Source: Nemertoderma westbladi
Taxonomy: Eukaryota; Xenacoelomorpha; Nemertodermatida; Nemertodermatidae
DNA length: 62,000 nt
Assembly: GCA_032718475.1 (NCBI GenBank)
Contig: JAUCBJ010008499.1
Location: forward strand, 1 to 62,000
Direction: 5' to 3'
The position numbers and the translations under genes are program-made. The notes under the pieces were generated by a model. That model was not told the DNA's origin. It searched no databases and saw only the letters and a program-made list of their open reading frames with translations. Numbering within the stretch: position 1 is the first letter of the stretch; each line of letters begins with the position of its first letter. Below are positions 30,801 through 43,600 of this stretch, piece by piece.

Positions 30801-31953
30801 GCTCCAGTAACCTAAAGGATTCCACTGATCCAGTAACCTAAAGGATTCCATTGATCCAGTAACCTAAATGATTACATTGATCCAGTAACCTAAAGGACTC
30901 CATTGATCCAGTAACCTAAAGGATTCCATTGATCCAGTAATCTAAATGATTCCATTGATCCAGTAACCTAAAGGATTCCATTGATCCAGTAACCTAAAGG
31001 ACTCCATTGATCCAGTAACCTAAAGGATTCCATTGATCCAGTAACCTAAAGGATTCCATTGATCCAGTAACCTGTTAAAGGATTCCACTGATCCAGTAAC
31101 CTAAAGGATTCCATTGATCCAGTAACCTAAAGGATTCCATTGATCCAGTAACCTAAAGGATTCCATTGATCCAGTAACCTGTTAAAGGATTCCACTGATC
31201 CAGTAACCTAAAGGATTCCATTGATCCAGTAACCTAAAGGATTCCATTGATCCAGTAACCTAAAGGATTCCATTGATCCATTAACCTGTTAAAGGATTCC
31301 ACTAATCCAGTAACCTAAAGGATTCCATTGATCCAGTAACCTAAAGGATTCCATTGATCCAGTAACCTAAAGGATTCCACTGATCCAGTAACCTAAATGA
31401 TTCCATTGATCCAGTAACCTAAAGGATTCCACTGATCCAGTATCCTAAAGAATTCCATTGATCCAGTAACCTAAAGGATTCCACTGATCCAGTAACCTAA
31501 AGGATTCCATTGATCCAGTAACCTGTTAAAGGATTCCACTGATCCAGTATCCTAAAGAATTCCATTGATCCAGTAACCTGTTAAAGGATTCCACTGATCC
31601 AGTAACCTAAAGGATTCCACTGATCCAGTAACCTAAAGGATTCCATTGATCCAGTAACCTGTTAAAGGATTCCACTGATCCAGTATCCTAAAGAATTCCA
31701 TTGATCCAGTAACCTAAAGGATTCCACTGATCCAGTAACCTAAAGGATTCCATTGATCCAGTAACCTAAAGGATTCCACTGATCCAGTAACCTAAAGGAT
31801 TCCATTGATCCAGTAACCTAAAGGATTCCATTGATCCAGTAACCTAAAGGACTCCACTGATCCAGTAACCTGTTAAAGGATTCCATTGATCCAGTAACCT
31901 AAAGGATTCCATTGATCTAGTAACCTAAAGGATTCCATTGATCCAGTAACCTA
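27880..31953. repeat. 26-bp satellite array, left block
   Basis: Tandem 26-bp units begin GTAACCTAAAGGATTCC and end TTGATCCA. The unit contains two small dyads, CCTAAAGG and GGAT...ATCC. Length variants of 29 bp carry GTT inserted after CCT (GTAACCTGTTAAAGG). Variants are linked: GTATCC is usually followed by AAAGAATTCC, and the GTT insertion by GATTCCACTG. The consensus has stops in both orientations every 26 codons, so it is not coding. Here about 156 units run to the hAT-like insertion, whose left target copy GTAACCTA is 31946-31953. Confidence 0.97.
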
Positions 31954-32518
31954 TAGTGTTGAGAACTGAATCAATTTTTACTAATTTCAGTTACAGTTAC
32001 AGTTTCAGTATTCAAAGTTTTGCATTTCAGTTACAGTTACAGTTTCAGTATTACAAAGTGTAACATTTCAGTTACAGTTACAGTTTCAGTATTATAAAAT
32101 TGAGCATTTCAGTTTCAGTTACAGTTTTGATCGTGATAAAATTCAGTTACAGTTTCAGTTATAGATTCAATATATTATCCCACGTAGTAAGCAGTCATTG
32201 AATTAATGTAGTCTCATCGGGGCTGGGTGCATTGCAGTCACTTGCCCAATGAGTCACTTGCCCAAAAAAATCAAACGAATCACTTGCCAAATAAAAAAAA
32301 TATATCTGAAACTAAAAATGAGGCACTTTAATATATTACTGTAATATACGCTAATAATAAAGTTAATTGCGAAACGTCCTCTTTCTAGAGCTAATAGGTA
32401 GTTATTGTAGGAAAGTTGAACCCACTCTATGGTAATATTTTGTGGGGCGAGCCACGAAGTTGGCGGAGCCTTAGCGAATTGACACTGTTAGGGGGTGGGT
32501 CAATTTATGCAAATAGTT

Positions 32519-32568
32519 GTCGTCGTCGTCGTCGTTGTCGTCGTCGTCGTCGTTGTCGTCGTCGTCGT
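32519..32568 (+). repeat. GTC/GTT trinucleotide repeat
   Basis: GTCGTCGTCGTCGTT-type repeat inside the hAT-like element, at the border of the 315-bp tandem units. Shorter traces of it recur at each unit start. Confidence 0.9.
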
Positions 32569-33430
32569 TACGATTTTGACATGCTAATAACTTTGTCGGA
32601 TTTAAAGCTGCCAAGTTGAAAATTTGTAGGTATCAATATGAGCAAAAGTTGAGATTTTTGAGAGACTTTCAGACACCATCAGTGCAATGGTCTCCCGCTA
32701 GAGGGCCACATGTCTAAACATTAAATGCCCTCCCATTTCTTTGCTTTTAATCCGTTTAAGCTGAAACTTGGCAGATATGTATTAGACCATTAGCTGTGAC
32801 TTTCAAAGGAGGCGAATCCATCTGCAGTTCTCCAGTCTGCCGCTAGAGGGCCAAAGGTCTGAAAGTGAAATCGTTGTCGTCGTTACGATTTTGACATGCT
32901 AATAACTTTGTCGGATTTAAAGCTGCCAAGTTGAAAATTTGTAGGTATCAATATGAGCTAAAGTTGAGATTTTTGAGAGACTTTCAGACACCATCAGTGC
33001 AATGGTCTCCCGCTAGAGGGCCACATGTCTAAACATTAAATGCTCTCCCATTTCTTTGCTTTAAATCCGTTTAAGCTGAAACTTGGCAGATATGTATTAG
33101 ACCATTAGCTGTGACTTTCAAAGGAGGCGAATCCATCTGCAGTTCTCCAGTCTGCCGCTAGAGGGCCAAATGTCTGAAAGTGAAATCGTTGTCGTCGTTA
33201 TGATATTGACATGCTTATAACTTTGTCGAATTTAAAGCTGCCAAGTTGAAAATTTGTTTTGTTGAAAATCAGTTCAACAGTCACCCGCTAGAGGACTACT
33301 TTATGCCTGAAAGTGAATAGATTCTCCCGTCTCATTGATTTTAATCAGTTTAAGCTGAATCTTGCCATATATTCTGGACCACATGCTGCGTCTTTGTGGG
33401 GGGGGGGGGGGGGGGGGGGATTTAATCGGT
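32566..33430 (+). repeat. 315-bp tandem unit, two full and one partial copy
   Basis: CGTTACGATTTTGACATG at 32566 recurs at 32881 and, altered, at 33196, a period of 315 bases. The first two copies are nearly identical; the third diverges and is broken by a 22-base G run (33398-33419). Each holds paired CCGCTAGAGGGCCA words. The sequence is the inverse of parts of 27287-27706. Confidence 0.85.
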
Positions 33431-33711
33431 CTGCCGCTATACGACGAAATTTCTGAAAGTGAGATCCGTCTCTCATTTCGTTATCCGTTATTCAAGATGA
33501 AACTTGGCCGATGTACGTATGTACTATTCATCCATAGGCTGTGTCTTTGTGGGGCTGGAGACCCTAATCCATCTTCAGTTCTCACTATACCGCTAGAGTC
33601 AGAAATGTCTGAATAGAAATGAAAGAGGTAAAAAGTGATTAGGCGAAATCTGCTTAAAATTTGCTAATACAGTAATACTTTCGAATTAGTACTTAAATTA
33701 AATTTAAGTCA

Positions 33712-33990
33712 CGTGCTGCGCGAAGGCCCCACTTCGTGTAACTAATATACTGATAGTATGTAATGAAAGTGGCACGTCACAAGATCCCACTAAGGCACCC
33801 ACATTTTACTGTAAATGTTGTTTCAGTGCTTGTACAGTACTGTTATCATTTATTGTTTTGGTTATAAAAGCCATGCTTCTGAATCCTGCTCATTTTCCTT
33901 AATTCGTAATTTGTTTTAGTAATCATATATTTATTGTTTTGGTTAGACCCACCTCGATAGGCTGCTCCTTTCACTTTTAAGTTTAATTTT
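33712..33990. repeat. repeat fragments inside the hAT-like element
   Basis: CGTGCTGCGCGAAGGCCCCAC at about 33713 matches the inverse of 27291-27311. Two TTTATTGTTTTGGTTA words (about 33850 and 33930), each followed by a CTGCTC sequence, belong to the dispersed TTGTTTTGGTTAGA family. The cargo of the insertion is therefore a patchwork of families found elsewhere in the window. Confidence 0.5.
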
Positions 33991-34619
33991 GTAATTTATA
34001 ATGGTAAACTTGATCAAAATTTAATTTCCAGAGTGCCTCTAGTGTGATTGTGATATTAATAGTACCGGTAACATTAATAATTCATAATGTAAAATATATA
34101 TCCGTTAAAATCCCTCTACCAATAGGCCTAACTTTTCTTTGTTTATATAAAACATTTACATTTAATATGAAGCAAAAGTGGTGATAAGGCTGATAATAGT
34201 CTAATAGTTGAGCCAGACAAACATAGACTATATGCTACTATAGATCTTCGGTCACTACTTTACTCGCCAAATAAATCACATTTGAGCTAAAATGGACAAT
34301 GGGTCTTTTTTATTGTGGAATAATATGGTTTTGTTCAGAAGTCAGGAAGTGGAAAATATATACTTTATACTATACTTTATTACAATACTGTTTTAAATGC
34401 TCATTCATGTTAATTGTGTGATTGAGAACTGAATCGGATTTTGTTAATTTCAGTTTCAGTTACAGTATTCAAAATTCGTAATTACAGTTTCAGTTACAGT
34501 TACAGTATTCAAAATTCGCAATTTCAGTTACAGTTATAGTTACAGTATCAAAAAATCATCAAAATCATTCAGTTACAGTTGCAGTTACAGTATAATTTCA
34601 GTTACAGTTCTCAACACTA

Positions 34620-37600
34620 GTAACCTAAAGGATTCCATTGATCCAGTAACCTAAATGATTCCATTGATCCAGTAACCTAAAGGATTCCATTGATCCAGTA
34701 ACCTAAAGGACTTCATTGATCCAGTAACCTAAAGGATTCCATTGATCCAGTATCCTAAAGGATTCCATTGATCCAGTAACCTAAAGGACTCCATTGATCC
34801 AGTAACCTAAAGGATTCCATTGATCCAGTATCCTAAAGGATTCCATTGATCCAGTAACCTAAAGGACTCCATTGATCCAGTATCCTAAAGGATTCCATTG
34901 ATCCAGTAACCTAAAGGACTCCATTGATCCAGTAACCTAAAGGACTCCATTGATCCAGTAACCTAAAGGATTCCATTGATCCAGTAACCTAAATGATTCC
35001 ATTGATCCAGTAACCTAAAGGACTCCATTGATCCAGTAACCTAAAGGATTCCACTGATCCAGTATCCTAAAGAATTCCATTGATCCAGTAACCTAAAGGA
35101 TTCCACTGATCCAGTAACCTAAAGGATTCCATTGATCCAGTAACCTAAAGGATTCCACTGATCCAGTAACCTAAAGGATTCCACTGATCCAGTAACCTAA
35201 AGGATTCCATTGATCCAGTAACCTAAAGGATTCCATTGATCCAGTAACCTAAAGGATTCCATTGATCCAGTAACTTAAAGGACTCCATTGATCCAGTAAC
35301 CTAAAGGATTCCATTGATCCAGTAATCTAAAGGATTCCATTGATCCAGTAACCTAAAGGATTCCACTGATCCAGTATCCTAAATAATTCCATTGATCCAG
35401 TAACCTAAAGGATTCCACTGATCCAGTAACCTAAAGGATTCCATTGATCCAGTAACCTAAAGGATTACATTGATCCAGTAACCTAAATGATTCCATTGAT
35501 CCAGTAACCTAAAGGACTCCATTGATCCAGTAACCTAAAGGATTCCACTGATCCAGTAACCTAAAGGATTACATTGATCCAGTAACCTAAAGGATTCCAT
35601 TGATCCAGTAACCTAAAGGATTCCATTGATCCAGTAGCCTGTTAAAGGATTCCACTGATCCAGTATCCTAAAGAATTCCATTGATCCAGTAACCTAAAGG
35701 ATTCCACTGATCCAGTAACCTAAAGGATTCCATTGATCCAGTAACCTAAAGGATTCCATTGCTCCAGTAACCTAAAGGATTCCACTGATCCAGTAACCTA
35801 AAGGATTCCATTGATCTAGTAACCTAAAGGATTCCATTGATCCAGTAACCTAAAGAATTCCATTGATCCAGTAACCTAAAGGATTCCATTGATCCAGTAA
35901 CCTAAAGGATTCCACTGATCCAGTAACCTGTTAAAGGATTCCACTGATCCAGTATCCTAAAGAATTCCATTGATCCAGTAACCTAAAGGATTCCATTGAT
36001 CCAGTAACCTAAAGGATTCCACTGATCCAGTAACCTAAAGGATTCCATTGATCCAGTAACCTGTTAAAGGATTCCACTGATCCAGTATCCTAAAGAATTC
36101 CATTGATCCAGTAACCTAAAGGATTCCACTGATCCAGTAACCTAAAGGATTCCATTGATCCAGTAACCTAAAGGATTCCATTGATCCAGTAACCTAAAGG
36201 ATTCCATTAATCCAGTAACCTAAAGGATTCCATTGATCCAGTAACATAAAGGATTCCATTGATCCAGTAACCTAAAGGATTCCATTGATCCAGTAACATA
36301 AAGGATTCCACTGATCCAGTATCCTAAAGAATTCCATTGATCCAGTAACCTAAAGGATTCCATTGATCTAGTAACCTAAAGGATTCCATTGATCCAGTAA
36401 CCTAAAGGATTCCATTGATCCAGTAACCTAAAGGATTCCATTGATCCAGTAACCTAAAGGATTCCATTGATCCAGTAACCTAAAGGATTCCACTAATCCA
36501 GTAACCTGTTAAAGGATTCCACTGATCCAGTATCCTAAAGAATTCCATTAATCCAGTAACCTAAAGGATTCCATTGATCCAGTAACCTAAAGGATTCCAC
36601 TGATCCAGTAACCTAAAGGATTCCATTGATCCAGTAACCTGTTAAAGGATTCCATTGATCCAGTAACCTAAAGGAATCCATTGATCTAGTAACCTAAAGG
36701 ATTCCACTGATCCAGTAACCTAAAGGATTCCATTGATCCAGTAACCTAAAGGATTCCACTGATCCAGTAACCTAAAGGATTCCATTGATCCAGTAACCCA
36801 AAGGATTCCATTGATCCAGTAACCTAAAGGAATCCATTGATCCAGTAACATAAAGGATTCCATTGATCCTGTAACCTAAAGGATTCCATTGATCCAGTAA
36901 CATAAAGGATTCCACTGATCCAGTATCCGAAAGAATTCCATTGATCCAGTAACCTAAAGGATTCCATTGATCTAGTAACCTAAAGGATTCCATTGATCCA
37001 GTAACCTAAAGGATTCCATTGATCCAGTAACCTAAAGGATTCCATTGATCCAGTAACCTAAAGGATTCCACTGATCCAGTAACCTGTTAAAGGATTCCAC
37101 TGATCCAGTATCCTAAAGAATTCCATTGATCCAGTAACCTAAAGGATTCCATTGATCCAGTAACCTAAAGGATTCCATTGATCCAATAACCTAAAGGATT
37201 CCATTGCTCCAGTAACCGAAAGGATTCCACTGATCCAGTAACCTAAAGGATTCCATTGATCCAGTAACCTAAAGGATTCCATTGATCCAGTCACCTAAAG
37301 GATTCCATTGATCCAGTAACCTAAAGGATTCCATTGATCCAGTAACCTAAAGGATTCCATTGATCCAGTAACCTAAAGGACTCCATTGATCCAGTAACCT
37401 AAAGGATTCCATTGATCCAGTATCCTAAAGGATTCCATTGATCCAGTAACCTAAAGGACTCCATTGATCCAGTATCCTAAAGGATTCCATTGATCCAGTA
37501 ACCTAAAGGACTCCAATGATCCAGTAACCTAAAGGACTCCATTGATCCAGTAACCTAAAGGATTCCATTGATCCAGTAACCTAAATGATTCCATTGATCC

Positions 37601-40600
37601 AGTAACATAAAGGATTCCATTGATCCAGTAACCTAAAGGACTGCATTGATCCAGTAACCTAAAGGATTCCACTGATCCAGTATCCTAAAGAATTCCATTG
37701 ATCCAGTAACCTAAAGGATTCCATTGCTCCAGTAACCTAAAGGATTCCACTGATCCAGTAACCTAAAGGATTCCATTGATCCAGTAACCTAAATGATTAC
37801 ATTGATCCAGTAACCTAAAGGACTCCATTGATCCAGTAACCTAAAGGATTCCATTGATCCAGTAATCTAAATGATTCCATTGATCCAGTAACCTAAAGGA
37901 TTCCATTGATCCAGTAACCTAAAGGACTCCATTGATCCAGTAACCTAAAGGATTCCATTGATCCAGTAACCTAAAGGATTCCATTGATCCAGTAACCTGT
38001 TAAAGGATTCCACTGATCCAGTAACCTAAAGGATTCCATTGATCCAGTAACCTAAAGGATTCCATTGATCCAGTAACCTAAAGGATTCCATTGATCCAGT
38101 AACCTGTTAAAGGATTCCACTGATCCAGTAACCTAAAGGATTCCATTGATCCAGTAACCTAAAGGATTCCATTGATCCAGTAACCTAAAGGATTCCATTG
38201 ATCCATTAACCTGTTAAAGGATTCCACTAATCCAGTAACCTAAAGGATTCCATTGATCCAGTAACCTAAAGGATTCCATTGATCCAGTAACCTAAAGGAT
38301 TCCACTGATCCAGTAACCTAAATGATTCCATTGATCCAGTAACCTAAAGGATTCCACTGATCCAGTATCCTAAAGAATTCCATTGATCCAGTAACCTAAA
38401 GGATTCCACTGATCCAGTAACCTAAAGGATTCCATTGATCCAGTAACCTGTTAAAGGATTCCACTGATCCAGTATCCTAAAGAATTCCATTGATCCAGTA
38501 ACCTGTTAAAGGATTCCACTGATCCAGTAACCTAAAGGATTCCACTGATCCAGTAACCTAAAGGATTCCATTGATCCAGTAACCTGTTAAAGGATTCCAC
38601 TGATCCAGTATCCTAAAGAATTCCATTGATCCAGTAACCTAAAGGATTCCACTGATCCAGTAACCTAAAGGATTCCATTGATCCAGTAACCTAAAGGATT
38701 CCACTGATCCAGTAACCTAAAGGATTCCATTGATCCAGTAACCTAAAGGATTCCATTGATCCAGTAACCTAAAGGACTCCACTGATCCAGTAACCTGTTA
38801 AAGGATTCCATTGATCCAGTAACCTAAAGGATTCCATTGATCTAGTAACCTAAAGGATTCCATTGATCCAGTAACCTAAAGGATTCCATTGATCCAGTAA
38901 CCTAAATGATTCCATTGATCCAGTAACCTAAAGGATTCCATTGATCCAGTAACCTAAAGGACTTCATTGATCCAGTAACCTAAAGGATTCCATTGATCCA
39001 GTATCCTAAAGGATTCCATTGATCCAGTAACCTAAAGGACTCCATTGATCCAGTAACCTAAAGGATTCCATTGATCCAGTATCCTAAAGGATTCCATTGA
39101 TCCAGTAACCTAAAGGACTCCATTGATCCAGTATCCTAAAGGATTCCATTGATCCAGTAACCTAAAGGACTCCATTGATCCAGTAACCTAAAGGACTCCA
39201 TTGATCCAGTAACCTAAAGGATTCCATTGATCCAGTAACCTAAATGATTCCATTGATCCAGTAACCTAAAGGACTCCATTGATCCAGTAACCTAAAGGAT
39301 TCCACTGATCCAGTATCCTAAAGAATTCCATTGATCCAGTAACCTAAAGGATTCCACTGATCCAGTAACCTAAAGGATTCCATTGATCCAGTAACCTAAA
39401 GGATTCCACTGATCCAGTAACCTAAAGGATTCCACTGATCCAGTAACCTAAAGGATTCCATTGATCCAGTAACCTAAAGGATTCCATTGATCCAGTAACC
39501 TAAAGGATTCCATTGATCCAGTAACTTAAAGGACTCCATTGATCCAGTAACCTAAAGGATTCCATTGATCCAGTAATCTAAAGGATTCCATTGATCCAGT
39601 AACCTAAACGATTCCACTGATCCAGTATCCTAAATAATTCCATTGATCCAGTAACCTAAAGGATTCCACTGATCCAGTAACCTAAAGGATTCCATTGATC
39701 CAGTAACCTAAAGGATTACATTGATCCAGTAACCTAAATGATTCCATTGATCCAGTAACCTAAAGGACTCCATTGATCCAGTAACCTAAAGGATTCCACT
39801 GATCCAGTAACCTAAAGGATTACATTGATCCAGTAACCTAAAGGATTCCATTGATCCAGTAACCTAAAGGATTCCATTGATCCAGTAGCCTGTTAAAGGA
39901 TTCCACTGATCCAGTATCCTAAAGAATTCCATTGATCCAGTAACCTAAAGGATTCCACTGATCCAGTAACCTAAAGGATTCCATTGATCCAGTAACCTAA
40001 AGGATTCCATTGATCCAGTAACTTAAAGGACTCCATTGATCCAGTAACCTAAAGGATTCCATTGATCCAGTAATCTAAAGGATTCCATTGATCCAGTAAC
40101 CTAAAGGATTCCACTGATCCAGTATCCTAAATAATTCCATTGATCCAGTAACCTAAAGGATTCCACTGATCCAGTAACCTAAAGGATTCCATTGATCCAG
40201 TAACCTAAAGGATTCCATTGATCCAGTAACTTAAAGGACTCCATTGATCCAGTAACCTAAAGGATTCCATTGATCCAGTAATCTAAAGGATTCCATTGAT
40301 CCAGTAACCTAAAGGATTCCACTGATCCAGTATCCTAAATAATTCCATTGATCCAGTAACCTAAAGGATTCCACTGATCCAGTAACCTAAAGGATTCCAT
40401 TGATCCAGTAACCTAAAGGATTACATTGATCCAGTAACCTAAATGATTCCATTGATCCAGTAACCTAAAGGACTCCATTGATCCAGTAACCTAAAGGATT
40501 CCACTGATCCAGTAACCTAAAGGATTACATTGATCCAGTAACCTAAAGGATTCCATTGATCCAGTAACCTAAAGGATTCCATTGATCCAGTAGCCTGTTA

Positions 40601-43600
40601 AAGGATTCCACTGATCCAGTATCCTAAAGAATTCCATTGATCCAGTAACCTAAAGGATTCCACTGATCCAGTAACCTAAAGGATTCCATTGATCCAGTAA
40701 CCTAAAGGATTCCATTGATCCAGTAACCTAAAGGATTCCATTAATCCAGTAACCTAAAGGATTCCATTGATCCAGTAACATAAAGGATTCCATTGATCCA
40801 GTAACCTAAAGGATTCCATTGATCCAGTAACATAAAGGATTCCACTGATCCAGTATCCTAAAGAATTCCATTGATCCAGTAACCTAAAGGATTCCATTGA
40901 TCTAGTAACCTAAAGGATTCCATTGATCCAGTAACCTAAAGGATTCCATTGATCCAGTAACCTAAAGGATTCCATTGATCCAGTAACCTAAAGGATTCCA
41001 TTGATCCAGTAACCTAAAGGATTCCACTGATCCAGTAACCTGTTAAAGGATTCCACTGATCCAGTATCCTAAAGAATTCCATTAATCCAGTAACCTAAAG
41101 GATTCCATTGATCCAGTAACCTAAAGGATTCCACTGATCCAGTAACCTAAAGGATTCCATTGATCCAGTAACCTGTTAAAGGATTCCATTGATCCAGTAA
41201 CCTAAAGGAATCCATTGATCTAGTAACCTAAAGGATTCCACTGATCCAGTAACCTAAAGGATTCCATTGATCCAGTAACCTAAAGGATTCCACTGATCCA
41301 GTAACCTAAAGGATTCCATTGATCCAGTAACCCAAAGGATTCCATTGATCCAGTAACCTAAAGGAATCCATTGATCCAGTAACATAAAGGATTCCATTGA
41401 TCCTGTAACCTAAAGGATTCCATTGATCCAGTAACATAAAGGATTCCACTGATCCAGTATCCGAAAGAATTCCATTGATCCAGTAACCTAAAGGATTCCA
41501 TTGATCTAGTAACCTAAAGGATTCCATTGATCCAGTAACCTAAAGGATTCCATTGATCCAGTAACCTAAAGGATTCCATTGATCCAGTAACCTAAAGGAT
41601 TCCACTGATCCAGTAACCTGTTAAAGGATTCCACTGATCCAGTATCCTAAAGAATTCCATTGATCCAGTAACCTAAAGGATTCCATTGATCCAGTAACCT
41701 AAAGGATTCCATTGATCTAGTAACCTAAAGGATTCCATTGATCCAGTAACCTAAAGGATTCCACTGATCCAGTAACCTAAAGGATTCCATTGATCAATTA
41801 ACCTGTTAAAGGATTCCATTGATCCAATAACCTAAAGGATTCCATTGCTCCAGTAACCGAAAGGATTCCACTGATCCAGTAACCTAAAGGATTCCATTGC
41901 TCCAGTAACCGAAAGGATTCCATTGATCCAGTAACATAAAGGATTCCATTGATCCTGTAACCTAAAGGATTCCATTGATCCAGTAACATAAAGGATTCCA
42001 CTGATCCAGTATCCGAAAGAATTCCATTGATCCAGTAACCTAAAGGATTCCATTGATCTAGTAACCTAAAGGATTCCATTGATCCAGTAACCTAAAGGAT
42101 TCCATTGATCCAGTAACCTAAAGGATTCCATTGATCCAGTAACCTAAAGGATTCCACTGATCCAGTAACCTGTTAAAGGATTCCACTGATCCAGTATCCT
42201 AAAGAATTCCATTGATCCAGTAACCTAAAGGATTCCATTGATCCAGTAACCTAAAGGATTCCATTGATCTAGTAACCTAAAGGATTCCATTGATCCAGTA
42301 ACCTAAAGGATTCCACTGATCCAGTAACCTAAAGGATTCCATTGATCAATTAACCTGTTAAAGGATTCCATTGATCCAATAACCTAAAGGATTCCATTGC
42401 TCCAGTAACCGAAAGGATTCCACTGATCCAGTAACCTAAAGGATTCCATTGCTCCAGTAACCGAAAGGATTCCATTGATCCAGTAACCTAAAGGATTCCA
42501 TTGATCCAGTAACCTAAAGGACTCCATTGATCCAGTAACCTAAAGGATTCCATTGATCCAGTATCCTAAAGGATTCCATTGATCCAGTAACCTAAAGGAC
42601 TCCATTGATCCAGTATCCTAAAGGATTCCATTGATCCAGTAACCTAAAGGACTCCAATGATCCAGTAACCTAAAGGACTCCATTGATCCAGTAACCTAAA
42701 GGATTCCATTGATCCAGTAACCTAAATGATTCCATTGATCCAGTAACCTAAAGGATTCCATTGATCCAGTAACCTAAAGGACTGCATTGATCCAGTAACC
42801 TAAAGGATTCCACTGATCCAGTATCCTAAAGAATTCCATTGATCCAGTAACCTAAAGGATTCCATTGCTCCAGTAACCTAAAGGATTCCACTGATCCAGT
42901 AACCTAAAGGATTCCATTGATCCAGTAACCTAAATGATTCCATTGATCCAGTAACCTAAAGGACTCCATTGATCTAGTAACCTAAAGGATTCCATTGATC
43001 CAGTAATCTAAATGATTCCATTGATCCAGTAACCTAAAGGATTCCATTGATCCAGTAACCTAAAGGACTCCATTGATCCAGTAACCTAAAGGATTCCATT
43101 GATCCAGTAACCTAAAGGATTCCATTGATCCAGTAACCTGTTAAAGGATTCCACTGATCCAGTAACCTAAAGGATTCCATTGATCCAGTAACCTAAAGGA
43201 TTCCATTGATCCAGTAACCTAAAGGATTCCATTGATCCAGTAACCTGTTAAAGGATTCCACTGATCCAGTAACCTAAAGGATTCCATTGATCCAGTAACC
43301 TAAAGGATTCCATTGATCCAGTAACCTAAAGGATTCCATTGATCCATTAACCTGTTAAAGGATTCCACTAATCCAGTAACCTAAAGGATTCCATTGATCC
43401 AGTAACCTAAAGGATTCCATTGATCCAGTAACCTAAAGGATTCCACTGATCCAGTAACCTAAATGATTCCATTGATCCAGTAACCTAAAGGATTCCACTG
43501 ATCCAGTATCCTAAAGAATTCCATTGATCCAGTAACCTAAAGGATTCCACTGATCCAGTAACCTAAAGGATTCCATTGATCCAGTAACCTGTTAAAGGAT

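Larger units (their letters stand above)
31954..34619. mobile_element. hAT-like insertion in the satellite, 2,666 bp
   Basis: It begins TAGTGTTGAGAACTG and ends with the exact inverse CAGTTCTCAACACTA. GTAACCTA, a piece of the satellite unit, flanks both sides (31946-31953 and 34620-34627). The corresponding site in a paralogous satellite block (38871-38878) has one copy and no insert. An 8-bp duplication and TAG-type ends indicate the hAT superfamily. Both subterminal regions hold arrays of TTCAGTTACAGTTACAG in the same orientation. No transposase is present. A second left-end-like sequence, ATTGAGAACTGAATCGG at 34421, suggests a short MITE copy nested at the right end, or a composite. The interior carries other repeats. 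Confidence 0.85.

Noticed and set aside
29847-42079. Repeated 73-93 codon minus-strand frames (MESFRLLDQWN type) in the satellite
   Set aside because: They recur exactly with the higher-order satellite blocks and exist only where variants remove a stop that the consensus unit carries every 26 codons. They are by-products of the repeat.
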